Source of the DNA: an uncultured Tateyamaria sp. | GTDB taxonomy: Bacteria > Pseudomonadota > Alphaproteobacteria > Rhodobacterales > Rhodobacteraceae | Assembly (NCBI RefSeq): GCF_947488715.1 | Contig: NZ_CANLAG010000002.1 | Location: 62,001-126,000, forward strand | Length of the DNA: 64,000 nucleotides | Reading direction: 5' to 3' | In this document: positions 17,245-26,942 of the stretch, piece after piece | Position numbering within the stretch: position 1 is the first letter of the stretch | Layout: each line of letters opens with the position of its first letter | Notes under the pieces: model-generated | Databases searched by the model: none | What the model was told of the DNA's origin: nothing | Seen by the model: the letters and a program-made list of their open reading frames with translations, nothing else | Made by a program: the position numbers and the translations under genes

Positions 17245-17886
17245 TCAGGGGGCCCAGGTCAGGAAATTGCGGATCATGCGCAGGCCGACATCCTGGCTTT
17301 TCTCGGGGTGGAACTGCATCCCCACCATCGTGTCGCGCCCGACCACTGCGGTGACATCACCGCCGTAGTCCACATGCGCCAGACGCAGGGCGGGGTCGGC
17401 CACTTCGAAGTGGTAGGAGTGGACGAAATAGGTGTGATCGCCGGTGGACACGCCATCAAACAGGGCGTGATCCGCATCCAGCACCAGATCGTTCCAGCCC
17501 ATATGCGGCACCTTGAAACCGGGGTCCGAAGGCGCGATTGGCACCACCTGACCGCCGACCCAATCGAGGCCGGGCGTGTCGGTGTATTCGCGGCCCATGC
17601 TGGCCATCAGTTGCATGCCGACGCAGATGCCCAGAAAGGGACGCCCGCGGTGTTCCACAGCCTCGACCAGCGCGTCATAGACGCCACCCGCACCGCGCAG
17701 CGCCGCCGCACAGGCCGGAAAAGCGCCGTCGCCGGGCAACACGATCCGGTCGGCGCGTGCCACGACGTCGGCGTCCGACGTCACGACGACGGTGCCTGCG
17801 TCCGCCTCGCGGGCCATGCGCTCAAAGGCTTTGTGGGCCGAGTGGAGGTTGCCGCTTTCGTAGTCGATCAGGGCGGTGAGGCTCAT
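17245..17886 (-). CDS. hisH: Imidazole glycerol phosphate synthase, glutaminase subunit
   Basis: 213-residue class I glutamine amidotransferase. The nucleophile elbow is GICVGMQ (catalytic Cys) and the other triad members are in QFHPEKSQ (His, Glu). It feeds ammonia to HisF. It is read opposite to hisF-hisE and overlaps the hisB stop by four bases. Confidence 0.97.
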   Translation of the reverse strand: MSLTALIDYESGNLHSAHKAFERMAREADAGTVVVTSDADVVARADRIVLPGDGAFPACAAALRGAGGVYDALVEAVEHRGRPFLGICVGMQLMASMGREYTDTPGLDWVGGQVVPIAPSDPGFKVPHMGWNDLVLDADHALFDGVSTGDHTYFVHSYHFEVADPALRLAHVDYGGDVTAVVGRDTMVGMQFHPEKSQDVGLRMIRNFLTWAP

Positions 17887-18470
17887 AGCGTGCCTTTGGT
17901 CGAGGGAACGGCATTGGCCTGGCGCGGATCCACTTCGAGCGCGTCGCGCAGGGCGCGGGCCACGGATTTGAACGCCGCTTCGGCGATGTGGTGGCTGTTG
18001 AGGCCGTGCAGCATGTCCACGTGCAGCGTGATGCCGCCATGGGTGCTGAGGGCTTGAAAGAACTCGCGCACCAGTTCGGTGTCAAAGGTGCCGATCTTGG
18101 GCGTGGGAAGGTCCACGTTCCAGATCAGAAAAGGCCGACCCGAGAGGTCGAGTGCGGCGCGCACCAGTGCGTCGTCCATCGGCAGCAGGCAGGACCCGTA
18201 GCGGCGGATGCCCGTTTTGGCCCCAACCGCCTGTGTCAGCGCCTGGCCGATGGCGATGCCCACGTCTTCGACGGTGTGGTGGTCGTCGATGTGCAGGTCG
18301 CCAGTGCAGCGCACGGTCATGTCGATCAGGGCGTGGCGGGCCAGTTGGTCCAGCATGTGATCAAAGAACCCCACGCCGGTCTGGTTGTCATATACGCCGG
18401 TGCCATCGAGGTTCAGGGACACCGAGATGTCTGTTTCGGCGGTGGTGCGCGTGATGGTGCTGCTGCGCAT
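17883..18470 (-). CDS. hisB: Imidazoleglycerol-phosphate dehydratase
   Basis: 195 residues, the single-function enzyme without the phosphatase domain of E. coli. The metal-binding motifs are [14 protein letters not shown] and [12 protein letters not shown], with later [12 protein letters not shown]. It forms imidazole acetol phosphate. The ATG at 18470 is chosen because homology starts there; GAGGAG lies upstream. It forms an operon with hisH. Confidence 0.96.
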   Translation of the reverse strand: MRSSTITRTTAETDISVSLNLDGTGVYDNQTGVGFFDHMLDQLARHALIDMTVRCTGDLHIDDHHTVEDVGIAIGQALTQAVGAKTGIRRYGSCLLPMDDALVRAALDLSGRPFLIWNVDLPTPKIGTFDTELVREFFQALSTHGGITLHVDMLHGLNSHHIAEAAFKSVARALRDALEVDPRQANAVPSTKGTL

Positions 18471-18620
18471 TGCGCGGCTCCTCTTGGGGTGTTGCGGTCT
18501 TGGGCCTTCTATAGGCAGGCGGGCGGCTGTCGCCAAGGGTGCGGCCACGCGACTTGCGTGCGCCAGTGCAGACATGTCACTACGGGTGGGCAATGTCCGC
18601 CACGCTAGAGAGGCCCGCCC

Positions 18621-18860
18621 ATGACCACCTGTGTCTTTATCCAGATCCGTTGTCGCCCCGGCACGACCTACAAGGTGGCCGACGAGATCGCGCTGCGCGA
18701 GATCCATTCCGAACTGTATTCCACCTCCGGTGATTTCGATCTGATGATGAAGGTCTACATCCCCGAGGGGCAGGACGTGGGCAAGTACATCAACGAGCAG
18801 TTGCTGGACATTGACGGGATCGAGCGGTCGCTGACCACGATGACGTTCAAGGTGTTCTAG
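18621..18860 (+). CDS. Stand-alone Lrp/AsnC ligand-binding (RAM) domain protein
   Basis: 79 residues that match only the C-terminal ligand-binding domain of Lrp/AsnC regulators ([44 protein letters not shown]); there is no helix-turn-helix. Such single-domain proteins form oligomers and may bind an amino acid. Divergent from hisB, which makes a link to amino-acid sensing conceivable (inference). Confidence 0.85.
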   Translation: MTTCVFIQIRCRPGTTYKVADEIALREIHSELYSTSGDFDLMMKVYIPEGQDVGKYINEQLLDIDGIERSLTTMTFKVF

Positions 18861-18875
18861 GCACCCGCGGCAGTC

Positions 18876-18925
18876 TTACAAAATTGTAAGCCACGCGTCA
18901 GGCGCGGGGCAGGTGGGGTGTCTAC
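18876..18925 (+). promoter_or_regulatory. Response-regulator box and promoter, copy 1
   Basis: The palindrome TTACAA-AA-TTGTAA (18876-18889) is followed by CGCGTCAGGCGC and AGGTGGGGTG, a block repeated almost unchanged at 22223. The core equals the CATTACAAAATTGTAATG box known for CusR and HprR. It lies 31 bases before the reductase ORF and probably binds the OmpR-type regulator encoded two genes downstream. Confidence 0.65.
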
Positions 18926-18955
18926 ATCCGGTCGGATCATCGATCGGAGCCTGAA

Positions 18956-20275
18956 ATGAACAAGACGTCCCTCTCTATCGCTGCAGCCTTTGCTGGTCTG
19001 CATGTGGCTGTTGTTGCCCCCTTTGTCCCGTTGGCGAGTGTTGTGCCTGCGGCCCTTGGCATGTTGGCCATGACGTCGATGGCGCTGACTCTCATTCTGG
19101 CGGCGCGGTGGCGTGTGGTGGATGTGATCATGGGCGGGCCGGACAAGTCCTATGGGGCGCATCGGTGGCTGGGGTTTTTTGCGCTCTTTGGTGCGATGGG
19201 CCATTGGGCCACAGCCGAGTCCATTGGTGCGGGTCTGGCGCCGCTGTTGGCCGAGAGCGGCGAAGAGGTCGGCACGCTTGCGGCCATGGGATTGCTGGTC
19301 ATGACGGGGGCGGCAATGGTGCGCGCGATCCCGTATCACTTGTGGAAGGCGAGCCATATGCTGATGGGTCCGGTGTTTGTGCTGGCGGCCTATCATACGT
19401 TTTTCGTGGCCAGCCCGTTGGCTGTGGGGGCAGTGCCGTGGACCCTGGTGGCGGTTGTGTCCGGGGTTGGGTTGCTGGCCTGGGGGCAGACCTTGTGGCG
19501 CAAGATTGTGCCGACGCGGCTGGTCACGGTGGAGCAGGTCACGCCCTTTGAGGGTGGGGTCGAGGTGCGGTTTGTGTCCGATGCGCCGCTGTCGGCCTTT
19601 CGGCCCGGCCAGTTTGCGACGCTGGCGCACAATCGCGCGCGGGCCGAGGCGCATCCGTTCACCATTTCGGGCGGGGATGCGCGGTCGCGGTCGTTTGTCA
19701 TTCGCGATGCGGGGGATTGGACCGGTGCGTTTGTGCATACTGTCGCGGCGGGGGATCGGTTTCGCATCAGCCGAGCGGTGGGCCGGTTCCTGCCGCAGGT
19801 GGGTGCCGCCCGCAAGGAACAGTTGTGGGTTGCGGGCGGTGTGGGGATCACGCCGTTCATGGCCGCGATGGAGCGGATGCAGCCCGATGACGGGGCGCGT
19901 GTCACGCTGTTGTATTGCATCCGCTCGCGGGAGACCGCCGGTGGCATCGCTGCAGTCGAGGCCCATGCCCGCCGGTTGCCGCAGCTGGATCTGGTGGTGC
20001 TGTCCAACGACCGTGGCGAGGGTCTGACGCCGGCGCGCTTTGCAGAGATCGCAAGTGCATTGCCCGCTGGCACGCAGGTCTATCTGTGTGGACCCGAGGG
20101 GTTGAAGGGCATGGTGACGCGGATCTGGACCCATTTGGGCAAGACGGGCCGCATACACAGCGAACGCTTTGATTTTCGGGGGGCAATTGGATTGACCGAA
20201 ATGATCTATATCGGCAAGTCTGTGCTGCAAAAGGCCCGGATCACAGGACAGACACATGCGCCTTCTCGTTCTTGA
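18956..20275 (+). CDS. Ferric-reductase-like membrane flavoprotein (FAD/NAD(P)H)
   Basis: 439 residues. Six or so membrane helices (residues ~7-195) carry histidines placed for heme (AHRWLG, GAMGHWA, SHMLMG, AAYHTF). A ferredoxin-reductase module follows: FAD site AHPFTIS and the NAD(P)H part GGVGITPFMAAME and YLCGPEG. It would move electrons from NAD(P)H across the membrane to an extracytoplasmic acceptor such as ferric iron. The RR gene overlaps its end by 20 bases. Confidence 0.85.
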   Translation: MNKTSLSIAAAFAGLHVAVVAPFVPLASVVPAALGMLAMTSMALTLILAARWRVVDVIMGGPDKSYGAHRWLGFFALFGAMGHWATAESIGAGLAPLLAESGEEVGTLAAMGLLVMTGAAMVRAIPYHLWKASHMLMGPVFVLAAYHTFFVASPLAVGAVPWTLVAVVSGVGLLAWGQTLWRKIVPTRLVTVEQVTPFEGGVEVRFVSDAPLSAFRPGQFATLAHNRARAEAHPFTISGGDARSRSFVIRDAGDWTGAFVHTVAAGDRFRISRAVGRFLPQVGAARKEQLWVAGGVGITPFMAAMERMQPDDGARVTLLYCIRSRETAGGIAAVEAHARRLPQLDLVVLSNDRGEGLTPARFAEIASALPAGTQVYLCGPEGLKGMVTRIWTHLGKTGRIHSERFDFRGAIGLTEMIYIGKSVLQKARITGQTHAPSRS

Positions 20276-20933
20276 AGATGACAAAACGCTGGGTCCGTGG
20301 ATTGAAAAGGGGCTGCGTGAGGCAGGGCATGTGGTGGACCTGTTTGGCGACGGCAAGGACGCGATGATTGCGGCGATGGCGCAGGACTATGACGTGCTGG
20401 TGCTGGACCGTATGGTGCCGGGGCTGGATGGTCTGGCGGTGCTCAAGGCGCTGCGGCAGGCCAAGGTCACGGCGCCAGCCATCTTCCTGTCCGCGCTGGG
20501 CGACATTGAGGACCGTGTCGAAGGTTTGCAGGCGGGAGGCGATGACTATCTGGTCAAGCCCTTTGCCTTTCGCGAGTTGGTGGCGCGGATCGAGGTGCTG
20601 ACCCGTCGGCAGGGCATGCCGGAAGCGCAGACATCGCAGCTGTGCGCGGGGGACATTGTGCTGGACCTGCACAAGCGGACCTGCACCCGGCAGGACCGCG
20701 AGATCGACCTGAACCCCAAGGAATTTCTGCTGCTGGAGGTGTTCATGCGCGCCAAGGGGCGGGTGCAGACCCGCACGATGCTGCTGGAGCGGGTGTGGGA
20801 CATGAATTTCGACCCCACCACCAGCGTCGTCGAGACCCACATCAGCCGTTTGCGCAGCAAGATCGAAAAGCCGTTCGGGGACACGGTCCTGCGCACGATC
20901 AGGGGATCGGGCTATGTTTTCGAACCGCGTTAA
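20256..20933 (+). CDS. OmpR/PhoB-type response regulator
   Basis: 225 residues. The receiver has acidic residues 7-9 (EDD), phospho-acceptor Asp51 (VLVLDRMVPGLDG), a switch Ser/Thr in FLSALG and Lys in YLVKPFAFREL. The winged-helix DNA-binding domain ends with RTIRGSGYVFEPR. It overlaps the reductase gene upstream and the kinase gene downstream, each by 20 bases. The flanking TTACAA-AA-TTGTAA boxes resemble CusR/HprR sites and are its likely targets. Confidence 0.93.
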   Translation: MRLLVLEDDKTLGPWIEKGLREAGHVVDLFGDGKDAMIAAMAQDYDVLVLDRMVPGLDGLAVLKALRQAKVTAPAIFLSALGDIEDRVEGLQAGGDDYLVKPFAFRELVARIEVLTRRQGMPEAQTSQLCAGDIVLDLHKRTCTRQDREIDLNPKEFLLLEVFMRAKGRVQTRTMLLERVWDMNFDPTTSVVETHISRLRSKIEKPFGDTVLRTIRGSGYVFEPR

Positions 20934-22236
20934 ACGGCTCGGCCAACAGTCTGCGGTCCGCCTGACGCTGAGCCTGATACTGGTGTTTGCGGTTGTGACG
21001 GCGCTGGCCGGGGTGGCCACCTATGTGCTGGTCCAGAAAGAGATGAACCGGATGGTCGATGCGCGCCTGAATGCGCAGGCGGATCAAGTCGCGCAGGCAC
21101 TGACACAGCAGGCGGCGCTGCCGGATCCGGGGTTTGGCCAGCACATTGCAGTTCAGACAGGGGGGGGCGTGCAGGGCGCGCTGCCGTTTGCCATGCCGAC
21201 CCGTGGCGACGGTGCCTATCTGTTTGATCGGCGCGGCGCGGATTACCGGGTTCTTGTGCGCACGACCGGAGCAGGTGACAGGATCATCGTCGCCGAAAAC
21301 GTCGAACGTCAGGACGAACTGCTGGATACGCTCATCGGTGGTTTGCAGGTGTCGTTGTTGGGGATGCTGGCGGCGGGGATACTGGCAGGCCTGTGGTTTG
21401 CCGCACGCGCGCAGCGCCGGGTTGATCTGATCAGTGCCGGGTTGTCGGACGTGGCACAGGGCAGGTTGGACGCGCAGATCACGCTGCCGGGACGGCGTGA
21501 TGACCTGAGCCTGTTGGCCGATCGCATCAATGCCACAACCGGGCGGCTGGCGCAGTCCATGGAACAGATGCGCGTGCAGTCGTCCAACATTGCGCACGAT
21601 TTGCGCACACCGCTGGCGCGGCTGCGCGCGCATGTGGAGACCAGCCTGACCGATCTTGTCGACCATGACCGCGCCGTGGACGCAGACACGCTTGTGGCGG
21701 CACTGGACCAGATTGACCACATCGTGGGCACGTTCAACGCGCTGTTGCGTCTGGCGCGGGTCGAAAGCGGTGCGGGCAAGGCCGCGTTTGAGGACGTGGA
21801 TCTGGGGCGTCTGACCCATGAGGTTGCCGAGACCTTTGCGCCCGTGATCGAGGATGCGGGCCAGCGACTGAGTGTCGAGGTCACCGCCCCGGCCGTGGTG
21901 CGCGGTGACCGCGATCTGTTGGTGCAACTGTTGGCAAACCTGATCCAGAATGCGCTGCGCTATGGTGCGGCGGGGCAGGTGGTGCGCCTGATGGTGCATG
22001 GGGCCGTTGTTGCGGTGGTGGATCAGGGGCCGGGCATCCCGCTGGATGCGCGCGACAAGGTGCGGGAGCCACTGTATCAGATTGAGGACACGCGGCAGGG
22101 TACGGGCTACGGGCTTGGGCTGTCGATGGTGGCGGCCATCAGCGCCCTGCATGACGCCACGTTGAGCCTGACGGACGGGGACGGCGGGCGCGGGCTGGCT
22201 GTGACGGTCCGGTTTCCGACGCTTACAAAATTGTAA
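20914..22236 (+). CDS. Sensor histidine kinase
   Basis: 440 residues. Two membrane segments (~16-40 and ~142-163) frame a periplasmic sensor of about 100 residues; HAMP follows. Phospho-accepting His228 is in IAHDLRTPLARLRAH; the ATPase has LANLIQNALRYG (N box), VDQGPGIP (G1) and GYGLGLSMV (G2). It would phosphorylate the adjacent regulator. The periplasmic domain shows no obvious metal motif. Its last codons and stop lie inside the second regulatory palindrome. Confidence 0.93.
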   Translation: MFSNRVKRLGQQSAVRLTLSLILVFAVVTALAGVATYVLVQKEMNRMVDARLNAQADQVAQALTQQAALPDPGFGQHIAVQTGGGVQGALPFAMPTRGDGAYLFDRRGADYRVLVRTTGAGDRIIVAENVERQDELLDTLIGGLQVSLLGMLAAGILAGLWFAARAQRRVDLISAGLSDVAQGRLDAQITLPGRRDDLSLLADRINATTGRLAQSMEQMRVQSSNIAHDLRTPLARLRAHVETSLTDLVDHDRAVDADTLVAALDQIDHIVGTFNALLRLARVESGAGKAAFEDVDLGRLTHEVAETFAPVIEDAGQRLSVEVTAPAVVRGDRDLLVQLLANLIQNALRYGAAGQVVRLMVHGAVVAVVDQGPGIPLDARDKVREPLYQIEDTRQGTGYGLGLSMVAAISALHDATLSLTDGDGGRGLAVTVRFPTLTKL

Positions 22237-22272
22237 ACCGCGCGTCAGGCGCCGGTGAGGTGGGGTGCCTAT
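22223..22272 (+). promoter_or_regulatory. Response-regulator box and promoter, copy 2
   Basis: TTACAA-AA-TTGTAA (22223-22236) followed by CGCGTCAGGCGCC and AGGTGGGGTG repeats the element at 18876 with only a few changes. The palindrome overlaps the last codons and stop of the kinase gene. It lies in front of the 61-aa membrane protein gene, which would so be a second target of the regulator. Confidence 0.65.
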
Positions 22273-22309
22273 CTGTTTCTCATCGTAATGAGAGACAAAG
22301 GAAAACCCA

Positions 22310-22495
22310 ATGAACCGCATCAAATCCGCCGCCCTGACCGCTGCCGGGACCATCACCGCGCTGGTATTTCTGGGCTTTTTCGCCTCGGTCGGGCTGGTGC
22401 TGATGGGTGGTTTGCTGGCCATTGGTGCGGCGGCTGCGGGTGCTGCATGGGTGGCGTCCTGGGGCGCGCCCGCGCAAGAGAATGCATCCGCATAA
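22310..22495 (+). CDS. 61-aa membrane protein behind a response-regulator box
   Basis: 61 residues with two likely membrane helices (about 8-30 and 31-50) and a short polar tail. AAAGGAAAA precedes the ATG. No family recognised. It follows the second copy of the regulator box, so it is probably induced together with the ferric-reductase-like operon. Confidence 0.65.
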   Translation: MNRIKSAALTAAGTITALVFLGFFASVGLVLMGGLLAIGAAAAGAAWVASWGAPAQENASA

Positions 22496-22504
22496 ACCGC
22501 GACC

Positions 22505-22531
22505 GGCCAGGAGGCATGACGCCCTCTGGCC
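22505..22531. terminator. Stem-loop between convergent genes
   Basis: GGCCAGGAGGC and GCCCTCTGGCC form an 11-bp stem with one mismatch and a 5-base loop in the 43-base gap between two converging genes. No T-tract; a two-way terminator is plausible. Confidence 0.45.
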
Positions 22532-22538
22532 ATCTGGT

Positions 22539-25500
22539 TCAGTAAAAGATCAGATCGTCCAACAGCAGGTTGAAATCCGTTACGCCGTTGATTTGCAGGG
22601 TGTTTCCGTTGCCAAAGTCGCCCACGAGGTTGTCGCCGACAACGGTGAACACATCCGCGACGGTTGCAGGACTGAGGTCGATGGTGACTGTTTCATCCAG
22701 CAGGCTCATGTTCAGCGCGATGGTGTCGAAGTTGTTGGCAAAGTCGGTGATCGTGTCGTTGCCCAGATCAAAGAAGAACGTGTCCCGCGCCAGGCCGCCA
22801 TCGAGCAGGTCGTCGCCTGCGCCGCCATAAAGGCTGTCGTTGCCGGCGTTCCCAAAGACAAAGTCGTCGCCGTCGCCACCGAACAGGGTGTCGGTGCCGT
22901 TGCCGCCGTTCAGCGTGTCATTGCCTGCGTCGCCGAACAGCAGGTCGTTGTTGATGCCGCCGTTGAGCACGTCGTTGCCGTCTTCGCCGCTGAGGGTGTC
23001 CGCGCCTGCGTTGCCGTTCAGCACGTCGTTGCCCGACCCGCCATCAAGGACGTCAAAGCCGGATTGGCCGTTGAGTGTGTCGTTGCCTGCGTCGCCGCGC
23101 AGGGTGTCGAGGCCCAGACCACCCGAGAGCAGGTCGTTGCCATCGCCGCCTGCGAGCAGGTCGTCGCCGTCGCCGCCGTTCATCGTGTCGAACCCGATGC
23201 CGCCCAAGAGCGTGTCCTGACCGCTGTCACCGTTCATCAGGTCATTGCCCGCATTGCCGCGGAGCAGGTCATTGTCGGCTCCGCCGTCCAGCGTGTCGAA
23301 CCCGCCGCCGCCGTTCAATTCGTCGTTGCCTGCGGCCCCGGCGAATGCGTCGCTGGCGATATTGCCGTTCATGATGTCATCACCGTCCTGGCCGGTGGCT
23401 GCGACCGAGAACGCCTCGGCGCCGACAGTGAGGGTGTAGACTTCGCCAAAGTGGTTGGCGGTGAGGCGCAGGCCGGTGATGTCCAGCGCTTCGAGCTCGG
23501 CCGTCAGGGCGGCGCGTTCTTCTTCGGTGAGGTCGTTGTATTCCCAGAACCGGTTCAGGGCGAGCCAGATGCTTTCGAACTCTTCCTGCGTTTCCGGGCG
23601 CTTGCCGTCCACCTCGATGGTCATCCAGGCGATGGTTACGGTATAGCCGTCCTCGGTTGTGCCGTCGCCGAATGGGGTCATGACGCCTGCGTCCATCGAC
23701 ATCAGCTCGATCGGGTCCGACGTCAGCGTGGCGTCGGTCAACAGGGCAACCGTTTCCAGCACTATGGGTCCAGCGACGCCGTCGGGGTCCTCTGCTTCGC
23801 AGGGGGCAAAGCCCCATTCGCATCCGCCAATAACCTCTAATCCTGCAATGGAGCTCGATTCCCCGCCTATGTTCGTTGCGATCTGTGTCGCTACGGTGGG
23901 CGTGCCCTCGGCGTCATGCACCACCGCATAGCCATCGCGGCTGCCGGCCATAAACAGCGTGTCGCTGTCCGCCCCGCCATCGAAGGTGCCGCCCAGGCCG
24001 GTGTGCTGGATGTGGTCGTCGCCCGCGCCGCCGTTGATCGTGGTGGTGTCTGTGCCGCTGGCTTCGAGTGTGTCGTTGCCCGCGCCGCCGTTCAGGGTGT
24101 CGTTGCCGCCGTCTCCGATCAGGGCGTCGTCGCCGCCAAGGCCGTTCAATACGTTGTCGCCCGCGTTGCCGATCAGTGTGTTGTCGCCGCTGTTGCCGGT
24201 GGCGTTCGCGGTCATGGCCCCGGTCAGCACCAGAGTTTCGACATGATCGCCAAGGGTGTAGTCGCTGTCGCTGACCACGGTGTCGCTGCCGCCATCCGCC
24301 TGTTCGACCACGATGTCGCCGCTGTCCACGCGGTAGGTGTCATCGCCATCCAGGCCGATCAGCGTGTTGGCGCCGGTGTTTGTGCTGCCCACGATGAGGT
24401 TGTCACCGGCATTGCCCGTGCCGGACACATCAGCGGTGCCATCCAGAACCAGGTTTTCGACGTTATCGGCGAGGGTGAAACTGTCGTTTTGGGCCGCGTA
24501 TACGGTGTCGTTGCCTGCGTCGGCGTCTTCGGTGACCGTGTCCGCAGCACTTGCATAGTAGGCGTCGTCGCCCAGACCGCCAGCCAGCACATTGGCGCCG
24601 CCCCCGCCAAAGATGCCGTTGTTGCCCGCGTTGCCGGTGACCGTATTGTCCAGCCCGTTTCCGGCCCCGTCGATGTCGTCTGTGCCCGTCAGGGTCAGGG
24701 TTTCGAGGTTGTCGCCCAGCACATAGGTGACAGAGGCCAGGACGGCGTCGGTGCCTGCGCTCTCAAGTTCGACAATCATGTCGTCCGCATCGTCGACCGT
24801 ATAGGTGTCATCCCCCATTGCGCCGGTCATGGTGTCCGCGCCCGCGCCGCCGTCGATCCGATTGCCGGCAAAGTCGCCCGTCAGCACGTCGTCACCGGCG
24901 GACCCGGTGATGTGCTCGATGTTGAAGATCTGGTCGCCTTCGGCATCGCCGCCCGATCCGAAAAAGGCCGACAGGTCCACCATGACCGCCTCGGCAGAGG
25001 TTGCATAGCTGACCGTGTCCTGGTCCGCGCCGCCGTCGATGATGTCCGCACCTGCGCCGCCGATGATCAGGTCGTCGCCGCTCTGGCCGGACAGCCCGTT
25101 GCTGGCATCGTCGCCGGTCAGGGTGTCGTCAAAGGCGCTGCCGCGCAGGTTGTCGATGTTGATCAGCACGTCGCCATCGGCGTCACCGCCCGTGTTGATA
25201 CCGGTGGCCAGGTTCACGTTTACGCCGCTGGTTGCACCATCGTAGGCAGCCGTGTCGGTCCCGCCGCTGCCGCCATCCAAGGTGTCCGCGCCCGCGCCGC
25301 CCTCGAGCGTGTTGTTGCCAGCATTCCCGGTCAGCACATCGTCCTGTGCCGATCCGATCAGGTTTTCCACGCCGGACAACACGTCGCCCTCAGCTTCGCC
25401 GCCGGTGCCAAGGCCGGTCTCGAGGTTGACCTGCACGGCGGCGGTTGAGTTCGCATAAGTGGCGGCATCTTGCCCGCTGAACCCGCCAACGATGCTGTCG

Positions 25501-25955
25501 GCGCCCGTTCCACCCTCGAACAGGTGCTGCCGGAAGCCGCCCTGTAGCGTGTCGTCACCGGCCCCGCCAACCAGATGGCCGTCGGCAAAGTTCTGACTGA
25601 TCAGGAGGTCGTTGTGGTCTGACCCGGTCACGTTCTGGATCTGGACATAGGTATCGCCCTCGGCGTGTCCGCCGCTGCCCGAGAAATTTGCAAGATCGAC
25701 GGTCACAGCGCTGTCTGAGCCTGCTTAGCTCGCCGTGTTCGAGCCGGAGCCGCCAATCAGGTGATCCGCACCCGCGAGGCCAATCAGCGTGTCATCCCCG
25801 CCAAGGCCCGACAGCGTATCGTCGCCATCGGTGCCGAGCAGGAGGTTGTCGGTGTCATCCGCGACGGGCGGCATATCATTTTGAAGAGGGATGGTGCCTT
25901 GATTGGTCAGGTCGGCGTTGCTTGCGGCCTGAAGGCCGTTCGTCGAAATGCGCAT
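22539..25955 (-). pseudogene. RTX-type calcium-binding secreted protein, interrupted by one in-frame TAA
   Basis: The gene starts at ATG 25955 and would encode 1138 residues, but TAA at 25725-25727 stops it after 76. The same frame then stays open for 1055 codons to TAA 22539. The protein has many Ca2+-binding nonapeptides (GGxGxDxLx) and repeated ~90-residue units. In three later units the residue at the stop position is Tyr (ATYANS, AAYDGA, VSYATS), so one base change from TAC or TAT made the stop. The C-terminus (FFFDLGNDTITDF ... LIFY) is a type I secretion end; no ABC exporter is nearby. Sequencing error or read-through cannot be excluded. Confidence 0.8.
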
Positions 25956-26308
25956 GGTTCATCCTGTGCGTCGGAGCTCAAAGTCTCAAAACAGGCCAAT
26001 GCTGTGGACGGAAATCAGAGCATCAAATGAACGTGAGAGCGGTTTAGGTTAAACAATATGGGAATGACGCTAGCAGGCTTTTTCAGAAAAGATACTCTCT
26101 TTGTGCGGGTTCTATCTGTGGATGTATGCCCGGTTTGAGGGGCGAGGCACCGCCCCTGTCGTGGGGTGGCAGCGGTATGTTGTGGGGGCATGTGCCGTTG
26201 CGACGGTGCAGGGCGTCGTCGTGCCGCAGGCGTTTAAACGGGTGGCCAAAACGACGAAGGGCCGCCCGGAGGCGACCCTATCGATACCACATGGGGTGGT
26301 GTGGTTGT
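25956..26308. other. Intergenic region upstream of the RTX gene
   Basis: 353 bases with no supportable gene. It should hold the RTX promoter on the minus strand and, near its right end, the tRNA-Gly terminator. A GGGGCG/CGCCCC hairpin at 26140-26157 has no T-tract and no clear role. Confidence 0.5.
26245..26278 (-). terminator. Terminator of tRNA-Gly
   Basis: On the minus strand GGGTCGCC-TCCG-GGCGGCCC is followed by TTCGTCGTTTT, 31 bases past the tRNA-Gly 3' end. Confidence 0.65.
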
Positions 26309-26383
26309 TGGAGCGGGCGAGGCGATTCGAACGCCCGACCCTAACCTTGGCAAGGTTATGCTCTACCCCTGAGCTACGCCCGC
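26309..26383 (-). tRNA. tRNA-Gly (GCC)
   Basis: 75 bases including encoded CCA. Acceptor GCGGGCG pairs with CGCCCGC; D-arm GCTC-AGGGGTA-GAGC; anticodon loop CTTGCCAAG gives GCC; T-arm CGGGC-GTTCGAAT-CGCCT fits. Discriminator base is U, normal for tRNA-Gly. Confidence 0.96.
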
Positions 26384-26534
26384 TTCCTTGGGTGAGGCGG
26401 AGATACTTATCCCCGCCTTGCGCTGCAAGAGGAAAAACACCCCCAGTGGCAAAATATTTCTCCGCGCGCCCCGGTTTATCGAAAAGATGGCCGGAAGGCG
26501 CGACGGAAATCCAATCGAAGGGCGTTAGATCAAG

Positions 26535-26921
26535 ATGAAGCACCACTCACACCTGCCGAGACGCTGTGTTGTCTGTGCCTTGGGGCTGGTTTTGGCCCTA
26601 CCGGTGCTGGCGCATGATGGGGCGCATGGTCCCGACGTGATGGCCGACGTTGTGTCGGCTGTTGCGTCGGGGGATGCGGTGACGGTTTCTGTCACGCTGA
26701 CGGGCTTGGGCGGGCCTTTGCGCCTGATCGCTGTCAGTGCAGAGGGTGCGGCGACGCCGCCCATGCCGCCCGCCGATGTGAGATTTGCGGAGGATGTGCC
26801 GGTCGATGTCACGCTGCGGTTTGCGCGCGGTGTGCCGGATATTTTCACGCTGGTGTTCGACTTTGGCATGGCCGGGCGTGGGGCAGTCAGCGTTGTGCCG
26901 CAACAGGCGGTGCCTGACTGA
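26535..26921 (+). CDS. Unrecognised exported protein, 128 aa
   Basis: 128 residues with a Sec signal peptide (hydrophobic residues ~11-25, cleaved about VLA-HD). The mature start HDGAHGPD is His/Asp-rich and could bind copper or another metal; the rest reads as beta-strands resembling small copper-chaperone folds, but the Met/His ligand motif of PCu(A)C is not evident. It lies 21 bases before a YHYH protein gene and is probably co-transcribed with it. Confidence 0.65.
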   Translation: MKHHSHLPRRCVVCALGLVLALPVLAHDGAHGPDVMADVVSAVASGDAVTVSVTLTGLGGPLRLIAVSAEGAATPPMPPADVRFAEDVPVDVTLRFARGVPDIFTLVFDFGMAGRGAVSVVPQQAVPD

Positions 26922-26942
26922 CACGAACAGGAGGATCACCCC

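Noticed and set aside
20899-22533. 544-residue minus-strand reading frame
   Set aside because: It lies antisense to the histidine kinase gene, whose motifs are all present on the plus strand; composition is Arg/His/Gln-rich shadow type.
22407-25448. Long plus-strand reading frames (to 23840, and 23916-25448) rich in Val and Ala
   Set aside because: They are the reverse side of the RTX repeats; their repetitiveness comes from the repeats, not from a protein family.
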